The position numbers were made by a program, and so were the translations under genes. From Ectocarpus siliculosus (Eukaryota; Sar; Phaeophyceae; Ectocarpales; Ectocarpaceae), in contig FN649737.1 in the NCBI GenBank assembly GCA_000310025.1, forward strand, positions 2,107,934-2,171,933: a stretch of DNA of 64,000 bases. The letters run 5' to 3'. The notes under the pieces were generated by a model that was given only the letters and a program-made list of their open reading frames with translations, had not been told where the DNA came from and ran no database searches. Below, in pieces: positions 42,927-54,903 of this stretch (positions are counted from its first letter, which is position 1; each line of letters begins with the position of its first letter).

Positions 42927-43541
42927 TCAACAGCACTGCAAGCTGATTAGCTTGAACTTGCGGTCACCTCGCACTTCTTTCTCTCTGTCTTCGTCGCCCT
43001 TAAAGTCGAAAAGGCGGGAGGAAGAGGACGAATGTTCCTCTTCGGCCGACAAAATACGAAGTGATACTCTAACATTTCCCCCTCCACCCGCATCAGGGAT
43101 AGGAATGGTCTCGAAAGAAGAAACCGAGGCGTGTGAATCCCACAGCCCATCGACAATCACGGTTGACGTGCTGCTAATTCCCTCGTCCTGTAAATCTTCC
43201 GCTGTTGGCCCAGCCTCAATCTCAACCATGACCGCACCCATACCCGCGTAGCTCACAAGGTACTCTATGTCTAGAAGCCCCACGCCACCGTCGCAAACAA
43301 GTTCGAACGTCGCCACCGCCGGATCGGTGGCATATTTCCTGAACCCTGTCAGTCCAGCTTCCCCGGAGAGTTTCAACACCGACCATCCTGTAACTGACAC
43401 CAGCTCTTCCGGGGGTGGGGCGTCCAAGTAACTGCCTAGCTCAAGAACGGATGAACGAGGGTTCGCGAGGCAGCCCATCCCACCCTTGAATCGCTGGAGT
43501 TCCTTCTCGCTGGGGCTAGGGTTCGGTAACGGGCCATACAC
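42927..43541 (-). CDS. SGNH-like gene, last exon
   Basis: It follows acceptor ggaaacag, phase 0, and ends TGA at 42927. It begins YGPLPNPSPSEKELQRF and contains VTGWSVLKLSGEAGLTGFRK, LDIEYLVSYAGMGAVMVEIE and TVIVDGLWDSHASV, a beta-rich extension, then an acidic Ser-rich stretch (AEEEHSSSSS). I cannot name this C-terminal domain; a carbohydrate-binding or jelly-roll fold is a guess. The boundary may be off by one base. Confidence 0.7.
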   Translation of the reverse strand: MYGPLPNPSPSEKELQRFKGGMGCLANPRSSVLELGSYLDAPPPEELVSVTGWSVLKLSGEAGLTGFRKYATDPAVATFELVCDGGVGLLDIEYLVSYAGMGAVMVEIEAGPTAEDLQDEGISSTSTVIVDGLWDSHASVSSFETIPIPDAGGGGNVRVSLRILSAEEEHSSSSSRLFDFKGDEDREKEVRGDRKFKLISLQCC

Positions 43542-45894
43542 CTGTTTCCGTTAGTCGGTCGATGATACAAGCGGGGCAGCACAATGATTTGGATTTGGCA
43601 CCAAAGCTCGCCACGGCGCTGGAGCGATGTGAGCACTTTCTTCCAATCGCCAATCGAATCCTAGGCTATGGGGCACCAAGAGTGCCCCAAACGGCTTGGT
43701 AGGGTGTCACGCAACACGGAAGGATGTCACGCAACACGGACCTAGCTCTTAGGCCAAAAGCATATAGTGCGCACATTTCCCGAACCTTGAGCGCAGAAAC
43801 ACAAAACACCCTTCCATGTCTATTTCGGTGTAACCCTCACCTCCAAGAACCGGGCGTACGATAGTTGAAGGTAGTACGCGACGACATCGGCCATGAGCTG
43901 GTGCACTTGCCAATCAGGATGGACCGAGTGTCCCCAGATGTCTTCTGCAGCGGCGTAATCTTCCTTTTTCGGCCAAACCGCATCCCGGAAGGACACCTTT
44001 GTGTGACCAAGAGTTGAGTGCGAAGAGACAGTCGTACGAAGAGAGACGAGATCGTGAAGTACTCTCCCTGAGGTTCCTTCTCCGTTGCCTCGCGAATCGC
44101 TGCCCTCGTACTGTGACGGGCCAAGAACTTCATGAGCTGTCATGTCCCCGCCATGGGAATGTAGCGGAGATAACTCACTCTGCTGCGGACGCTGCAATGG
44201 TTCTTTAAGCGGTTTCCGAACCTTGTCCTCAACGCCAAACTTTCGTGGCGGAAATTTCTTGCCGTCCCCGGCCATGACCTCATATTTTGGCTATTGGGCG
44301 GCCTTCGAGTGTCGCCTTTATTGTTGAATCAAAGCTACACTGAAGTTGTGCTACCGTCGCTGCCGCAATCGACGCCGAACCAGGATTCCGAGTATGTTGC
44401 ACTGTGAGTGGGCGAGTGTATTACGAGCATCATCTACCGCTCCCGAACTTTGACTGTTCGGAAACCCTCCTACCACATTTCGAAACCAAGCGCTTGCAGA
44501 AGCCACGCAACTGCAACAACTAACTCACCATGGGAATGTCGTGCTTTTGTGTTACGCTGGCGTGCACCTCCGCCATGTTTTCGCTTTGCCATGGGGATTC
44601 AAGACTTCGGAATGGTGCGATGAAACTCTCCGCGTAGAGGAGCGCTGGCGAGTGGAACATTGTGTCTCTGACGTAGCGGATGAGTAGTTCGTGCGCCATC
44701 CTCAAGTACTCCAGGTTGTACTCAAATTCTTCGATGACCGCGTCATTTACTCCAAAGTCGACGATAATGAGGTCGACCTGGATCCGCCAAGCAACAATGC
44801 GGGGGGGTTACGGTGGTGCGCAAGTAGCGCATAAGCGTGCCATCATAGTTGAAACTGATGGACCATCATTGATTTTCTACCACAGCAGTCCTCACACAAC
44901 TTAGCAGTTGTCACAGTAGCATTTTGCGCGTCTATGCTACAGCAACGTGAGTGTATCATCGCTCGTGGTATACAGTATGATAGCATCCAATTTTTGTCAT
45001 CTCGAGCATATCAACCCTTTTCGAGGCCAAGACAAACAGCCCTCAAGTTGTATACCCCACCGGATTCCCCCCTTCTCACCTCCAAGTCCACTGGCAGGGC
45101 CTTGTCCAGAAGTTTATGGAGAAATTGCATTACTCCATATTTGGGGACACTCGCGTTTGTGACCTATCAGCATGTTGGCGTTTGAAAAGAGTGTTACGTG
45201 AAGAACGGGGTGGCGGCGGTAGGATGGATTCGCATTGTTAAAAAAACATTCTTTCGACTTCCGGATGCGCTCGAAAAACGGTCAACTGGCTTCAACTTAG
45301 CAGGAAGCATCAGCATGGTAGCCAACGTCGGGATGATGGATAATGATATTCCTAACCCTAGCCCATGAATCTGTACCTGCCAATCAGTTTGGTACAATAC
45401 GCTCATGAGAATGTGTCTTGGGCTGTGGTCTCGGCAAGCTTTTTAATTCGTCTGTGCCTGCAAGCCACTCTCAGTACCTCGATATCCAGATCTTCGTATT
45501 CTTCCTGAAACCACTGCTCCACGCGATGGGGCCATGCACAACCGTTCCCCTTGAGTCCTGCCGGTGATGAGCAATCATGTCCGTACGTGACACTCCCCCC
45601 TAGAACAACGACCTTCAGCACCCCTCTACCCCTCGCCCTCCGAAAGGCGCGGTGCAAAGAGAGGTCGGACGTACTGTACCGAATCGCCCGCGCGAACATC
45701 TCCGGCTTCAGGGGGTACGGGTCCAGGGTCAGCGTCTCGTCATGGAAGCAATCGCACTCGAAAACGCCGTGGGTTTCCCAGCACTGATACCCAACGCTAG
45801 AAGACAAGTCCAAAGCAGGGGCCGCCTCTGCGGCGTCTGCCGTTGGCGAAGCCGTCAGCAAAACGCCAGCAAGCGCGAGGAAGACCGCATCCAT
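42927..45894 (-). CDS. Secreted SGNH-hydrolase-like protein
   Basis: SGNH/GDSL hydrolases are serine esterases or acyl-hydrolases with the Ser in block I and an Asp-His pair in block V. Here MDAVFLALAGVLLTASPTAD is a good signal peptide after the first in-frame ATG (45894). Block I is KVVVLGGSVTYGHD, with GGS in place of GDS. The block III equivalent is DLIIVDFGVND, with the Asn of the SGNH set. Block V reads GHSVHPDWQVHQLMADVVAY, with a candidate catalytic His in VHPDW. Five to seven exons run on the minus strand; four have exact phases. One or two exons between 45477 and 44778 are only partly resolved. A long C-terminal extension of about 200 residues follows the catalytic part. A role in carbohydrate or cell-wall de-esterification is possible but inferred. 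Confidence 0.7.
43841..43996 (-). CDS. SGNH-like gene, block V exon
   Basis: Acceptor cacaaag, donor CTTGGAG|GTGAGG, 156 bases, phase 0 at both ends. It reads VSFRDAVWPKKEDYAAAED, then IWGHSVHPDWQVHQLMAD and VVAYYLQLSYARFLE. HPDW is the expected place of the catalytic His. The upstream frame is open to 44275 but adds no family-like sequence, so the short exon is preferred. Confidence 0.65.
44529..44777 (-). CDS. SGNH-like gene, block III exon
   Basis: Acceptor gcggatccag, donor CCCATG|GTGAGTTAG, 249 bases, phase 0 at both ends. It reads VDLIIVDFGVNDAVIEEFEY, then LRMAHELLIRYVRDTMFHS and ends SVTQKHDIPM. GVND carries the conserved Asn. Confidence 0.8.
45072..45406 (-). CDS. SGNH-like gene, partly resolved middle exons
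   Basis: VQIHGLGLGISLSIIPTLAT follows acceptor attggcag near 45376, and VMQFLHKLLDKALPVDLE ends at donor TTGGAG|GTGAGA near 45078. Both resemble the region between blocks I and III, and the second joins VDLIIVDFG in phase. Their outer boundaries are not settled, and the block II Gly is not clear. Confidence 0.45.
45478..45894 (-). CDS. SGNH-like gene, first coding exon
   Basis: ATG at 45894, donor ATCGAG|GTACTG, 417 bases, 139 codons. It holds the signal peptide, a Cys-bearing segment SVGYQCWETHGVFECDCFHD and block I, VVVLGGSVTYGHDCSSP, then WPHRVEQWFQEEYEDLDIE. The four Cys around 45800-45740 could form disulphides, consistent with secretion. Confidence 0.75.
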
Positions 45895-48565
45895 GGCCCA
45901 AGCTCGTCTTCTTCCTTTCCCGCGTCGGGCATAGCGTCCGTCCGTGTTGGGTGGGCGTCGCACGTTTGAGTGAATCTGTGTCACAAAGGGAGGATCGGAG
46001 CCTGCGGTGAATCTAGACGCGGGCGAACCGGACCAACTCTGCTGTCAATGTTGCGGCTTAAGTTGAGCAAAGCTGGCGGCGATGGCTGAGTAAAACATCG
46101 TATCCTTTTATTGTGAATGTTGAACCTCTATGACACTCCCTGCGGTCAACCCTCTGAACAGCACGTTATTTTGGGTATTCAAACCGCGGTCATGGGGTCT
46201 GTAAACAGTGCGGGAGGGGAGCCACTTAAAGGAACGGTCGACTGAGACGACAGGGGTAGGTACATTTGGGGGGCTTTGGGGACAGGATGTGACAATGTTG
46301 GGGGGGGGAGATCGTTGAGCACCGGGAGAACTTTCGTTTCCATCGCCGTCGGGCATGCGGTGGGGGCAAAATAGCAACTACCATGGAGGAGAAGGCCTGG
46401 AAACGACTCGTCCTGTACGCACCTCTCCCGCACACAAGGTGTGGTAACGTGTGGTGTCTTACGTTTCTTGCGGTAAACAATGAATGGCCTACACGGGTCG
46501 GAGGTATCGTCTGTGGCCTAAAAAACGTTTCGCCACACCTAGCATCCTCAGAAATAGCCCCAATACCAAACGGCTGAAACAGCTGTAGTAAAGAATCTGG
46601 TGTGCCCTGGCGGTTTTGCTCTCCGAAACCAACCGCCTCGCGACGTCTTGGTTATTCTCGGATCACACATGTAGCCCGGGAACCATCGCATGGTAGATGT
46701 CATTCGGAAACCAGCCATCACGGCATTGAACGGCGTGTTTCTCATGGTACCTGGCCACCATGGTACTTGCTGTACGGGAACCAGCACGGTACACGGGGAC
46801 AAACAGATATTTTAGTTGGGATTGTTTGCTATTTCACCTGTGATACCCTACAACCTGTGCCTAGACATCCGGAACAGCCCCAAACCGGCTACACTCCTGA
46901 CTGCCGTTTGTGAATGCAGGCTTCGCGACAGAACCAGGCAGAATCTTGCAGAACTCCAACAATGGCGAACACCAGAGCTACGCCGACCACAAAATAAACC
47001 AACAACCAAACACCGCGGAAGACACCACCCCCCCTCTCCTGGAGGAACCCATGTAATATGGAACTCTGCCTATATCAAAGCTGTTTTTACGTTTGTCGCA
47101 GTGCGAGTTTCTTCACCAAATATTTGAACAGGCAAGGACTTTTGCGAAAGAAAATCTAAGACACATACATACATACATAGATCCTCAAATGCGCGTCGGA
47201 GAGGGGAGGGGGCAAAATCTGAGACGTTTTTCGCAGAGACTTGCTGCTTCTCTGCGTGCATTTCATCCGAACCTCGAGACCACCAACAGATGAAGGACAC
47301 CCCGCGATCCCCACACCCTCGTAATCGGACGCTTCTCAAACACCCGACGAGCCTTGCGATGTGTTACGCATAGCAGGCAAGGGCAACCTCGCAAGGCGGA
47401 AGGCTGTCAGCACATTTATTGAACCCTGGTCAATGCCCTATGGGGCCCTCAACTCTGGGAAAGCGTAGGTGGTGACTATCACCTGCCACCGGAGGTATTG
47501 ATGGATTTTGGGAGGAATTCCAAGTGGGGCCGAGCGACGCAGTCAAGCTTGGGTGGAGTGGAGAGTTTGGCGAGCCTTTGTAGACTCATTCAATTCAACT
47601 ACTCCCAGAATCAAGTCTGTATCCGCACTGCATGAATACACCATATCCTGACCACCATACAGCCCCCGATTTTTCTTGGCCGAAAGCTCAGTTTGTTGGA
47701 CTTGGGGGGCTTGGCGTTCGTTCATGTTTGAATGTTGGTGAAATGGGACAATTAGCCGAGCTTTCGGTGGTTTCTAGATGTTGTTGTCATGCTTTATATT
47801 CTGCTATGCCCAAGGTCGCTCTAGTGTGCTACAGTACATGTGGGTGAATGTGTCCCGGCACCCATGACCAGCGGATATAGAACGGGTAAGGACAAGGATG
47901 CTTAGCAATCATGAAAAAACAGCGCTTGCTCGGGCTGACGTGCGCACACCCCACTTAGATAAAACATTTGCACAGGTACAGTAGTCTTCATGGCGGCAAC
48001 CGACCTACCATCCATTATATCTGGAGTACAAGAATACGTTCCTACACGTTGCGGTGCTTGTCGACCTGAACGTTTTCTTTTGGTGAGTTATAAGGACGAC
48101 CATAGCAAACGTCAACTTTGAATCAAATCCATGAGTTGATGCTCAAGCTTGGGTTGATGTGTTTATCGTGCCTACCATATATAAATACATACAGCAGTGT
48201 GCCCCGCATAAGGACACCAATAATGAGGAAACCCCGGTTAGGGACAACATGTTTTCACAGGCAGGCATGGTGGCTTGCAGAATGTACAACATCAGGAGGG
48301 CTATAGACACTTCCCGGGCTTAAGGACACATTTTTGTGAAAAACAGGGGTGTCCTCAACCTGTACATACATGTGCCTACATATATATGTTGGTGTCATGC
48401 TTATACTTCCTTTTTTGTTCGCTTGCGGCAACAGAAAACCATCCGAAGTGTCGCAACGCTCAACGAATGACTCAAATATTATCCGTTTTCCTGGTCATTT
48501 TACCTAAATTCACGAAGGAGTTGTATATTTTTCCTGTTCACACTAACTTGTAACATTTGTTCGTG
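45895..48565. other. No gene established; simple and satellite-like repeats
   Basis: 5' flank of the SGNH-like gene and beyond. A CATA simple repeat lies near 47163-47178. About 48195-48360 repeats loosely TAAGGACA-type words, reminiscent of the TAAGAAC words in the 24-25.7-kb element. No exon model could be supported. Confidence 0.4.
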
Positions 48566-48780
48566 CATACTGTACATGATACAAGATATCACACCCACCT
48601 GCAAGACCGATTTTCAGAGCCGGCATCAATTGGAGCGAACTATGAGCTGTTCTTAACGATTCCAACGCCACATGTTCTGAAATATTGCCACGTTTTTTTC
48701 TGCTAAACTTAGTTCTAGAAATGGAGCTTCGAAAATCGGTCCAGGGTGTGTGATATCTTGTGTCACCTATGTTACGCATA
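48566..48780. mobile_element. MITE, copy 2
   Basis: The terminal arm ATGATACAAGATATCACACCC at the left continues CCGATTTTC. It matches the reverse complement of the right end (GTGACACAAGATATCACAC, then CCGATTTTCGAAGCTC). The interior shares ATTCCAACGCCAC with copy 1 at 28601-28821. Arms are more diverged than in copy 1, so it is probably older. Confidence 0.75.
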
Positions 48781-49204
48781 CACTTGGTTCAGACTAAGCA
48801 AAGCAGGTGTGCCCGTTACGGCCGCCTGCACGCGTAATTGCAACAATTTTGTCTTCAATTCAACGAAAGTATCCACGAAAGCAAGGTTCTCGTACAACAG
48901 TGCGATATTTGGACAAAAGGGGGCTCCGTGACGCCTCACAACGGCCCTGTACGCCAGCAACACACATCCAGGCATCGACAGATCACGTAGATGACCAGAA
49001 CCTTGGTTGCGTATGATCCTACTTGCTGCTCTCAGCACAGCCACCGAGTTTCGAGCCGAAAACCGGATAATGCAAAAGTTATGTGTGGTGCAAAAAATCC
49101 TGTACAGCAGTCCGCGGTAAGTCTACCTATATGGGCGTTTTTGTAACCGCCAAATCTTCAAATCTGAGTCCGAGACGGCTCAAACGATGGCCCAGACAAA
49201 AAGT
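48781..49204. other. No gene recognised
   Basis: Short frames only; no motif. Confidence 0.4.
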
Positions 49205-49289
49205 ATGAATTCATTGATAATCTGTCTCAGACTTTTTCCTATGATAGAGATGGATTCGTTGTGTCATATGAAGAAAAAAAAAGAAAAAA
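49205..49289 (+). mobile_element. Poly-A-tailed retroposon-like 3' end, copy 1
   Basis: ATGAATTCATTGATAATCTG continues TCTCAGACT, ATGATAGAGATGGATT and CGTTGTGTCATATGA, then an A-rich tail. It matches 53145-53236 with few differences. The shared A tail right after the same word suggests retroposition. Confidence 0.65.
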
Positions 49290-49686
49290 GCTAGCTTTCA
49301 CGTGATATAGAATGCGACACCTAACCCCTAAGAAATGATGGAGTTGCGTCGTTTTCCGTACTACTGCTGTAGGACCCTTACTAATAGGGATTTAGCATGG
49401 AAAAAAACAGACTTTCGCGGCTCATCCGGTGTACAATAGGTACATTCAGGAACGGCCCTTGCGGGTGTAGTTCGTGCCTTATGCGGTAGATCGCTGCTCC
49501 ACGGCGTCGGAGAACAACCAACGAATTTATTACTACATGCAATAACGAATAATATTATTGAATCTACATCATTGAAATGTAAATGTAAACCCCCGGTGTG
49601 TGGGCGTACGCACGCCCTTCGCGCGGGCTGTTTTCATGAGCAAGCAGCAGGACTATGGTCCCCATCTTCCTCAATAATTCCCTGTT
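49290..49686. other. No gene recognised
   Basis: AT-richer spacer; no supported feature. Confidence 0.4.
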
Positions 49687-50205
49687 ATGTACTTAATTGC
49701 TCTTGCAGGTGCCCACGACAAGCAGTTAAACGGGGGTTATTGCCTCAAAATGGCTTGCGTCGCACTTGTGTTGAGCTCGGTAAGAATATCCATGAAACAA
49801 ACGCCCCACCTGCGCGGCGGCACGAAGTGCCAACCGCCACTTGAGGATAGAGTCTTTGGACAGCCCCAGTTCCCCCTTGGAGGCAAGGCGGCGGTAAGCT
49901 TAGCGTTACGTTTCGAGTTCCATGGGATACATCTGGGCGTACCCCTGCCAGAGCGGAGGTCAACTGGTGGCGGATGGATCTCACTGGACACCGCAGTGAC
50001 CTGTCTGGTACGAGAGAAGGAGCAGCCGGAGGAGTGTTGGTGGACCGACAGACCACTTGTCCACGCCCGGTGGACCTTGCGTTTGGCGCGATGGGAAGGG
50101 GCGGAAGGAGGGACGCCAAGCAGTGGTGGGAATTGCGGTGCGGGAGATGATGATCCTGCCGTGGTGGCCTTCCTTGTGATTTACGTGTTCACTACAGGAG
50201 CATGA
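49687..50205 (+). CDS. Unrecognised 172-codon frame
   Basis: Open plus-strand frame, locally G+C rich compared with its flanks. It contains KAAVSLALRFEFHGIHLGVP, EECWWTDRPLVHARWTLRL and a Gly-rich then hydrophobic end (VVAFLVIYVFTTGA). A strong donor-like TCG|GTAAGAATA at about 49776 could end a shorter exon instead. No family recognised. Confidence 0.3.
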   Translation: MYLIALAGAHDKQLNGGYCLKMACVALVLSSVRISMKQTPHLRGGTKCQPPLEDRVFGQPQFPLGGKAAVSLALRFEFHGIHLGVPLPERRSTGGGWISLDTAVTCLVREKEQPEECWWTDRPLVHARWTLRLARWEGAEGGTPSSGGNCGAGDDDPAVVAFLVIYVFTTGA

Positions 50206-53144
50206 AATTTGCACGAATGGGTGTTCACGGAGCGATTTTTTATTGGAGTTGGGGGTTTACCATCACTACGCCCCGTGACCTTTCCAAATGATAGCAATTG
50301 CTCCGTGACATATAAAAAAAAAACGGTTCGTTCCATGAGCGTTTGCCCCCAACTGAACCGATACAAAAAACAAGGGCCCGCACACCGTGCCCAAGATGCG
50401 ATGTTTTCGATGTATGTATGAACTACAACAAACTTTTTCACGAAACACAGGTAAAAACTCCGTCATGTTTCCGTATGACTTTCACACCGTCTGATGGTGC
50501 ACCGTCGCCAAGGCCCCGGGTTCTCGCGGTTCATCCTCTGGTGTAAGAAATCACTCAGTGAAAATATACTGAACGACGTACCGAACGTTCCACTCCACTC
50601 CGCGAAACTTGAAATTCTACCTTCTCGTGCAATTGCTCCGCTCAGTTCCATGATTCCAGGAGGAATAAAAAAGGGCCCGCTCTGCTCCATGACATTGTGA
50701 AATGCTAGCAAGACGCAAGATCCTCCGCGGTGGATTGCTACTGTATGAACACCGCTGGACATTTTGGTCATGATAGTCTTCTTCATGCCAGTCCTTGTGC
50801 GCATCTAGTTGTATATAGTTGTGACCGTACCCTAAATGGACTTCCACTCCGCCCTTGTCTTCGTCTCCATCGCAAACAGGCAAGCGAGGCGGTCAAGGGG
50901 TTCTCGTAGGCTCCGACTCGCCTTTTTCGGGTGTGAGGACGATCCTCGGAGCGGGTCGTTTTGTATGGAGGGACTGTTGGACGTGCGTCAAGGTTTATAC
51001 GCTTGGAAGTGGAGGTCCGAGTCTGAAATAAACACGATTCTGGGTTTTGCGACGTAGGGCTAGTCTCGGGGCGCGTACGTCGTGTTCTGGCGATTTTTAG
51101 GAAAGTATGCAGTTTTTTCGGCACCTTGCCGTGGAAAAGAGGATCCTACCTCACTTAGCCTCGGCTACTTGTCGGCGGGTATGTACATGTAGTTCGTTTG
51201 AGCACTTTGGATTTTCATTCGAGTTTGGTGACGCCGGATACAGCCTCTCTACCATTCTGGGTGTGAGCCCGACGGTCCTAGGTTCGTCGCGTGGAAATCA
51301 TGCACCAAGTACTCACGCTGTTTGCCCCCGCCCACCATCTCCCCAAGTGTTTAGAGGAGGCACCCCGGGTATCAAGCGTACACGCCTGGAGGACTGAACC
51401 ATCCTCTATTTCGACTGCATCCGCGGACTAATGAATAAATGAAAAACAACAGATTCTTGTTCACATACGTGTTTCATGAATTTTTGGCGATCAGAAACCA
51501 TTGTTGCTGCGCCGGGACCCCTCGAGAAGCGACCGATAAAGACTAGTCACTTTTCCGAGTGTGCCTAAAATGAATGCAACGTACCCACCCCCATCCACCA
51601 AAAACAAAAAACGCCATGAAGACAGAGCGACACCGCCTGTCTTGGGGTGTGACAATAAAAAAACGTTACGGACATTTTCAAGCACAAGAAGCCGGCTCCT
51701 CGGGAGTGATACTTTCAAGGCCGTGAGGTCATCCTCCCACTCCAACCCCCTCCTACCTAGGATGTACGAAAGTAGGACAAAAACGAAGTAGAGACCACCT
51801 GACCCCGAAGAGCAGAACATAAAATCGAGGAGGAACACAACACACCGTTATCTTGACACGAAACACAGAGGTATCAACGGCAACGGGCCGACAGAAAGAC
51901 CCCCCGCCCCCAACACCTCCATGACGCCCTCGAACCCGTTCACCCCCCAACACAATGAACAACACGTGCATGTGCATGGCACGCAAAATGTCTGGTTGGG
52001 TACTGTCCTTTCCAACTCGCGTCGAACAGGCTATTGTGCGGGTCTTCGTCTTAATCCATGCGCCGGTCGCTGGTTTCCTGTATGGGAGAGTTGGAAATAA
52101 AAACGTGAAGTGACCAGGGTGTCAAGGAGAAAAATCGGTGGAACCGATTGCCACAATCCTTCGTTTGACGTTTCAAATGAGCCGTGAGGTGCTAGAAACC
52201 TGAAATGGGTCAAGAAATAATTATGTCTGTCGAGCTTAGGCCAGGGGCCTTGAATGTACAATGCGAACACAAGAAGGGGAGGAGAGTCTTCGTGCAAGTA
52301 AGTACAGATCGCAAACTATTGCTGCTGTAAGCAAGCGCGATGGGCCGCGTATTTAATGCTGCTGCTGCATATTTTTCGCGTTCGTCCGGGGTGTGTGGGA
52401 CCATGTTTTGGTGTGTGTGCGTTTATTTTTAGCATCGAACGCGCTAACCGGCAGACCAATGACTTTACGTCAGTCTAAGCGCGGTTGAAAACACGAAACT
52501 CTTCTAAATGTCATGATGATTGTATGTGTGCGTGCGTTATGGGGCGGTCATGAGTTACGTACTATGGTGATGAGGGGCATCTTCGCACTAGATTCCGTCG
52601 GCACTTTCGGCAGTAAACAAACTACTACTAGTCTACTTGTACAGCAGCTCCTGGAGACTAATATGTACGTACGCTGATCCTTCGAAACAGAAAAATCCCC
52701 TGCCCGCCCGAATCATTACTGCGTGTATCAAGAGCTGCAATGACAACGGAAGTCAGTACTCCGGAGTTCTCGAGCGTGGTCTACAGCAATCTAGACTTGG
52801 ACGCTATTATTGTTGTGCCTACAGCAGTATATATACTGTATATTCATACGACTGCTGTACAGACGTCATACACTCAAGTTCTGTGCTCGTTGTCGGGTGA
52901 CGTATTGTAGTGTGCTGACAGTGATGATAAATATTGCCGCGTCGAACAAAATACCGCAAATGTCTGAAGGTCGCAAACGCTCACCAAATGGGTCGTTTCC
53001 ATAATCTAGACGTAGTAGGCTCCAGTGTAGATGTATTTTTTTATATGTACTTTTTTCTTTTTCTTCGTGTAAAAGCTGCATGTGTAAGAACCGTTTCGCA
53101 TTATATTTTTGGGAAACCGTAGACATATAGGTACTTTCTGACGC
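50206..53144. other. No gene established
   Basis: Coding-like but unassignable minus-strand frames lie at 50804-50463 (VEQSGPFF-type sequence after LLAFHNV) and 51838-51491 (SRLLVLENVRNVFLLS, SSWRFLFLVDGGGYVAFILG). From about 52600 on, the word CTGCTGTAC appears repeatedly. No splice model or domain. Confidence 0.35.
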
Positions 53145-53236
53145 TATGAATTAATTGCTAATCTGTCTCAGACTCTTTTCAATGATAGAGATGGATTAGA
53201 GATGGATTCGTTGTGTCATTTGAAAAAAAAAAAAAA
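53145..53236 (+). mobile_element. Poly-A-tailed retroposon-like 3' end, copy 2
   Basis: Same block order as 49205-49289, ending CATTTGA then 14 A. An extra AGAGATGGATT has been duplicated in this copy. Confidence 0.65.
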
Positions 53237-54903
53237 CGGGGGGGTGACAAACATGAGCGTAGCTGTCATTTTTGGTTAGACTGTCTATTCTACACTGCGT
53301 GTTCGGCCGTCCACAACCCAAACCTTGTACTGCATCCCAAGGCTGCTGCATTCCACTCAGCGATCTACACTCCTGTGCTACTGCAGCACGCGTATATGCC
53401 GTATCTCCTGATGTGGAGAAAGAGCTTACCTACTGTGCAGTACGTCTTCGTTGGCAGCCGCTGCAGCAACCTCCGAGCTCCAAAACCCACGGCATCCTCC
53501 GGGTCTTCGAAGGGCGCGTCCTGGTCGTCCCCTCCCGTAGCACCGTGAGGCTTTTTGTCCATCGAACGCGAGGCAGTCGCTGCTGCTGTCGCGGGAACCT
53601 CTCCTCCAACCCCACCTATGCCGCTGCTGTGCTGAGCCTGCTGTTGTTTCCCCGCAGCACAAGGACTTTTCACCACTGCCTCTATAGACAGCTCGGGTCC
53701 GCGGACCTGCGGGCCCGTTTGGCTTGGGGGATCTGCTGCCCTTCCATCTGTAGTGCTACTGTGCTAGTGGGTGGGCCATGTGTTCCTTGTTGCGACTGTA
53801 GGGGCCGTGCCTGGCTGTATACAGGACGACCCCTTTGAACCTACGTGATTTCACCCTGTATGCATTTTCTCCGGGCTGTTCTGCACCTCCTTGAAACGGC
53901 TCTCATTCAACGGCTGTAGCACTCATTGTCTGTAGTCTAAAACCCTTTCGTGACTGGGTTCTTTCTGGATCTTCCGCGTTTTTTTTTGTTCTGCCGGGAC
54001 CGAATAGACCGATGAGTCATGAGACACACACACACGACACCTGCACTTGAACGTTTGCACGTTTGTTTGCGCACCAACAGGTTCCCACATGGGTCAACCG
54101 CACGCACCCCATGGTGCCACAAAGGTTTAGTGCCCAACAGCAGCGTAACCCTCACGTGAAGAATGTGATGAGTGACCGATAACTACACTGACTGCTGTAC
54201 TGCTGTATGTAGGTGCTGTCGGAAACCGGAGGAGAGAGAGAGGAGAGGGCGCCGTATTTCTTTACCCCAAACACGATTACATGGTGATAGTCTACATGGA
54301 TACAGCAGCAGCAGTAGAGATACATCGCATGCACAGCAGTTCTACCCCGCCGCCGATGCAGCACACTGGCGCAAGGCATGGCACCGCCTCCAATGCCACT
54401 TGGTTGGGTGGTAAATCCAGCGGAGACAAGAAGCACACACGCACGCGGTTTGTTTGTTGGATGCATGCATGCGAAACGAAATGAAAAAGCACCAGCAGCA
54501 GCAGGCAGCAGCCCGCCGCAGCAGCAGCAGCAAGCACGAGCCGCGCGAGAGATAAACTATGCCTTGTGGTGGCGGTTGGTTGAAGACGGACAAGGAATAC
54601 ACTCGAACACACACGCGCGCAGGAGAACTCGGGGAGAGGCCTCGTAAGCTTGGCCTTCAGTTCTGCAACCACATTCCGAAGGCAAGGAAGAAGGCACACA
54701 AGTCAACAGCGAGAGCATGCTTTATCGTACCAGATAAAGACAGGTTTTATCATGCCTCCTATCGTGCCTGTAGTCACGAAAACCCTCTCAAAAACGCGAA
54801 GGCACGGGGGCGGGTGTCTCTTTTTGACACTTTGTCACTCCGCCACAGCCTGCCAGCACAACAGCAGCAACAACAGCAGTACAGCAGTACCAACATCACC
54901 ACC
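53237..54903. other. No gene recognised; upstream region of the 167-residue gene
   Basis: CAG/CTG-rich stretches at 54300-54320, 54490-54530 and 54862-54896. The last one leads directly into the ATG at 54904 and is probably 5' untranslated. A promoter could not be defined. Confidence 0.45.
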
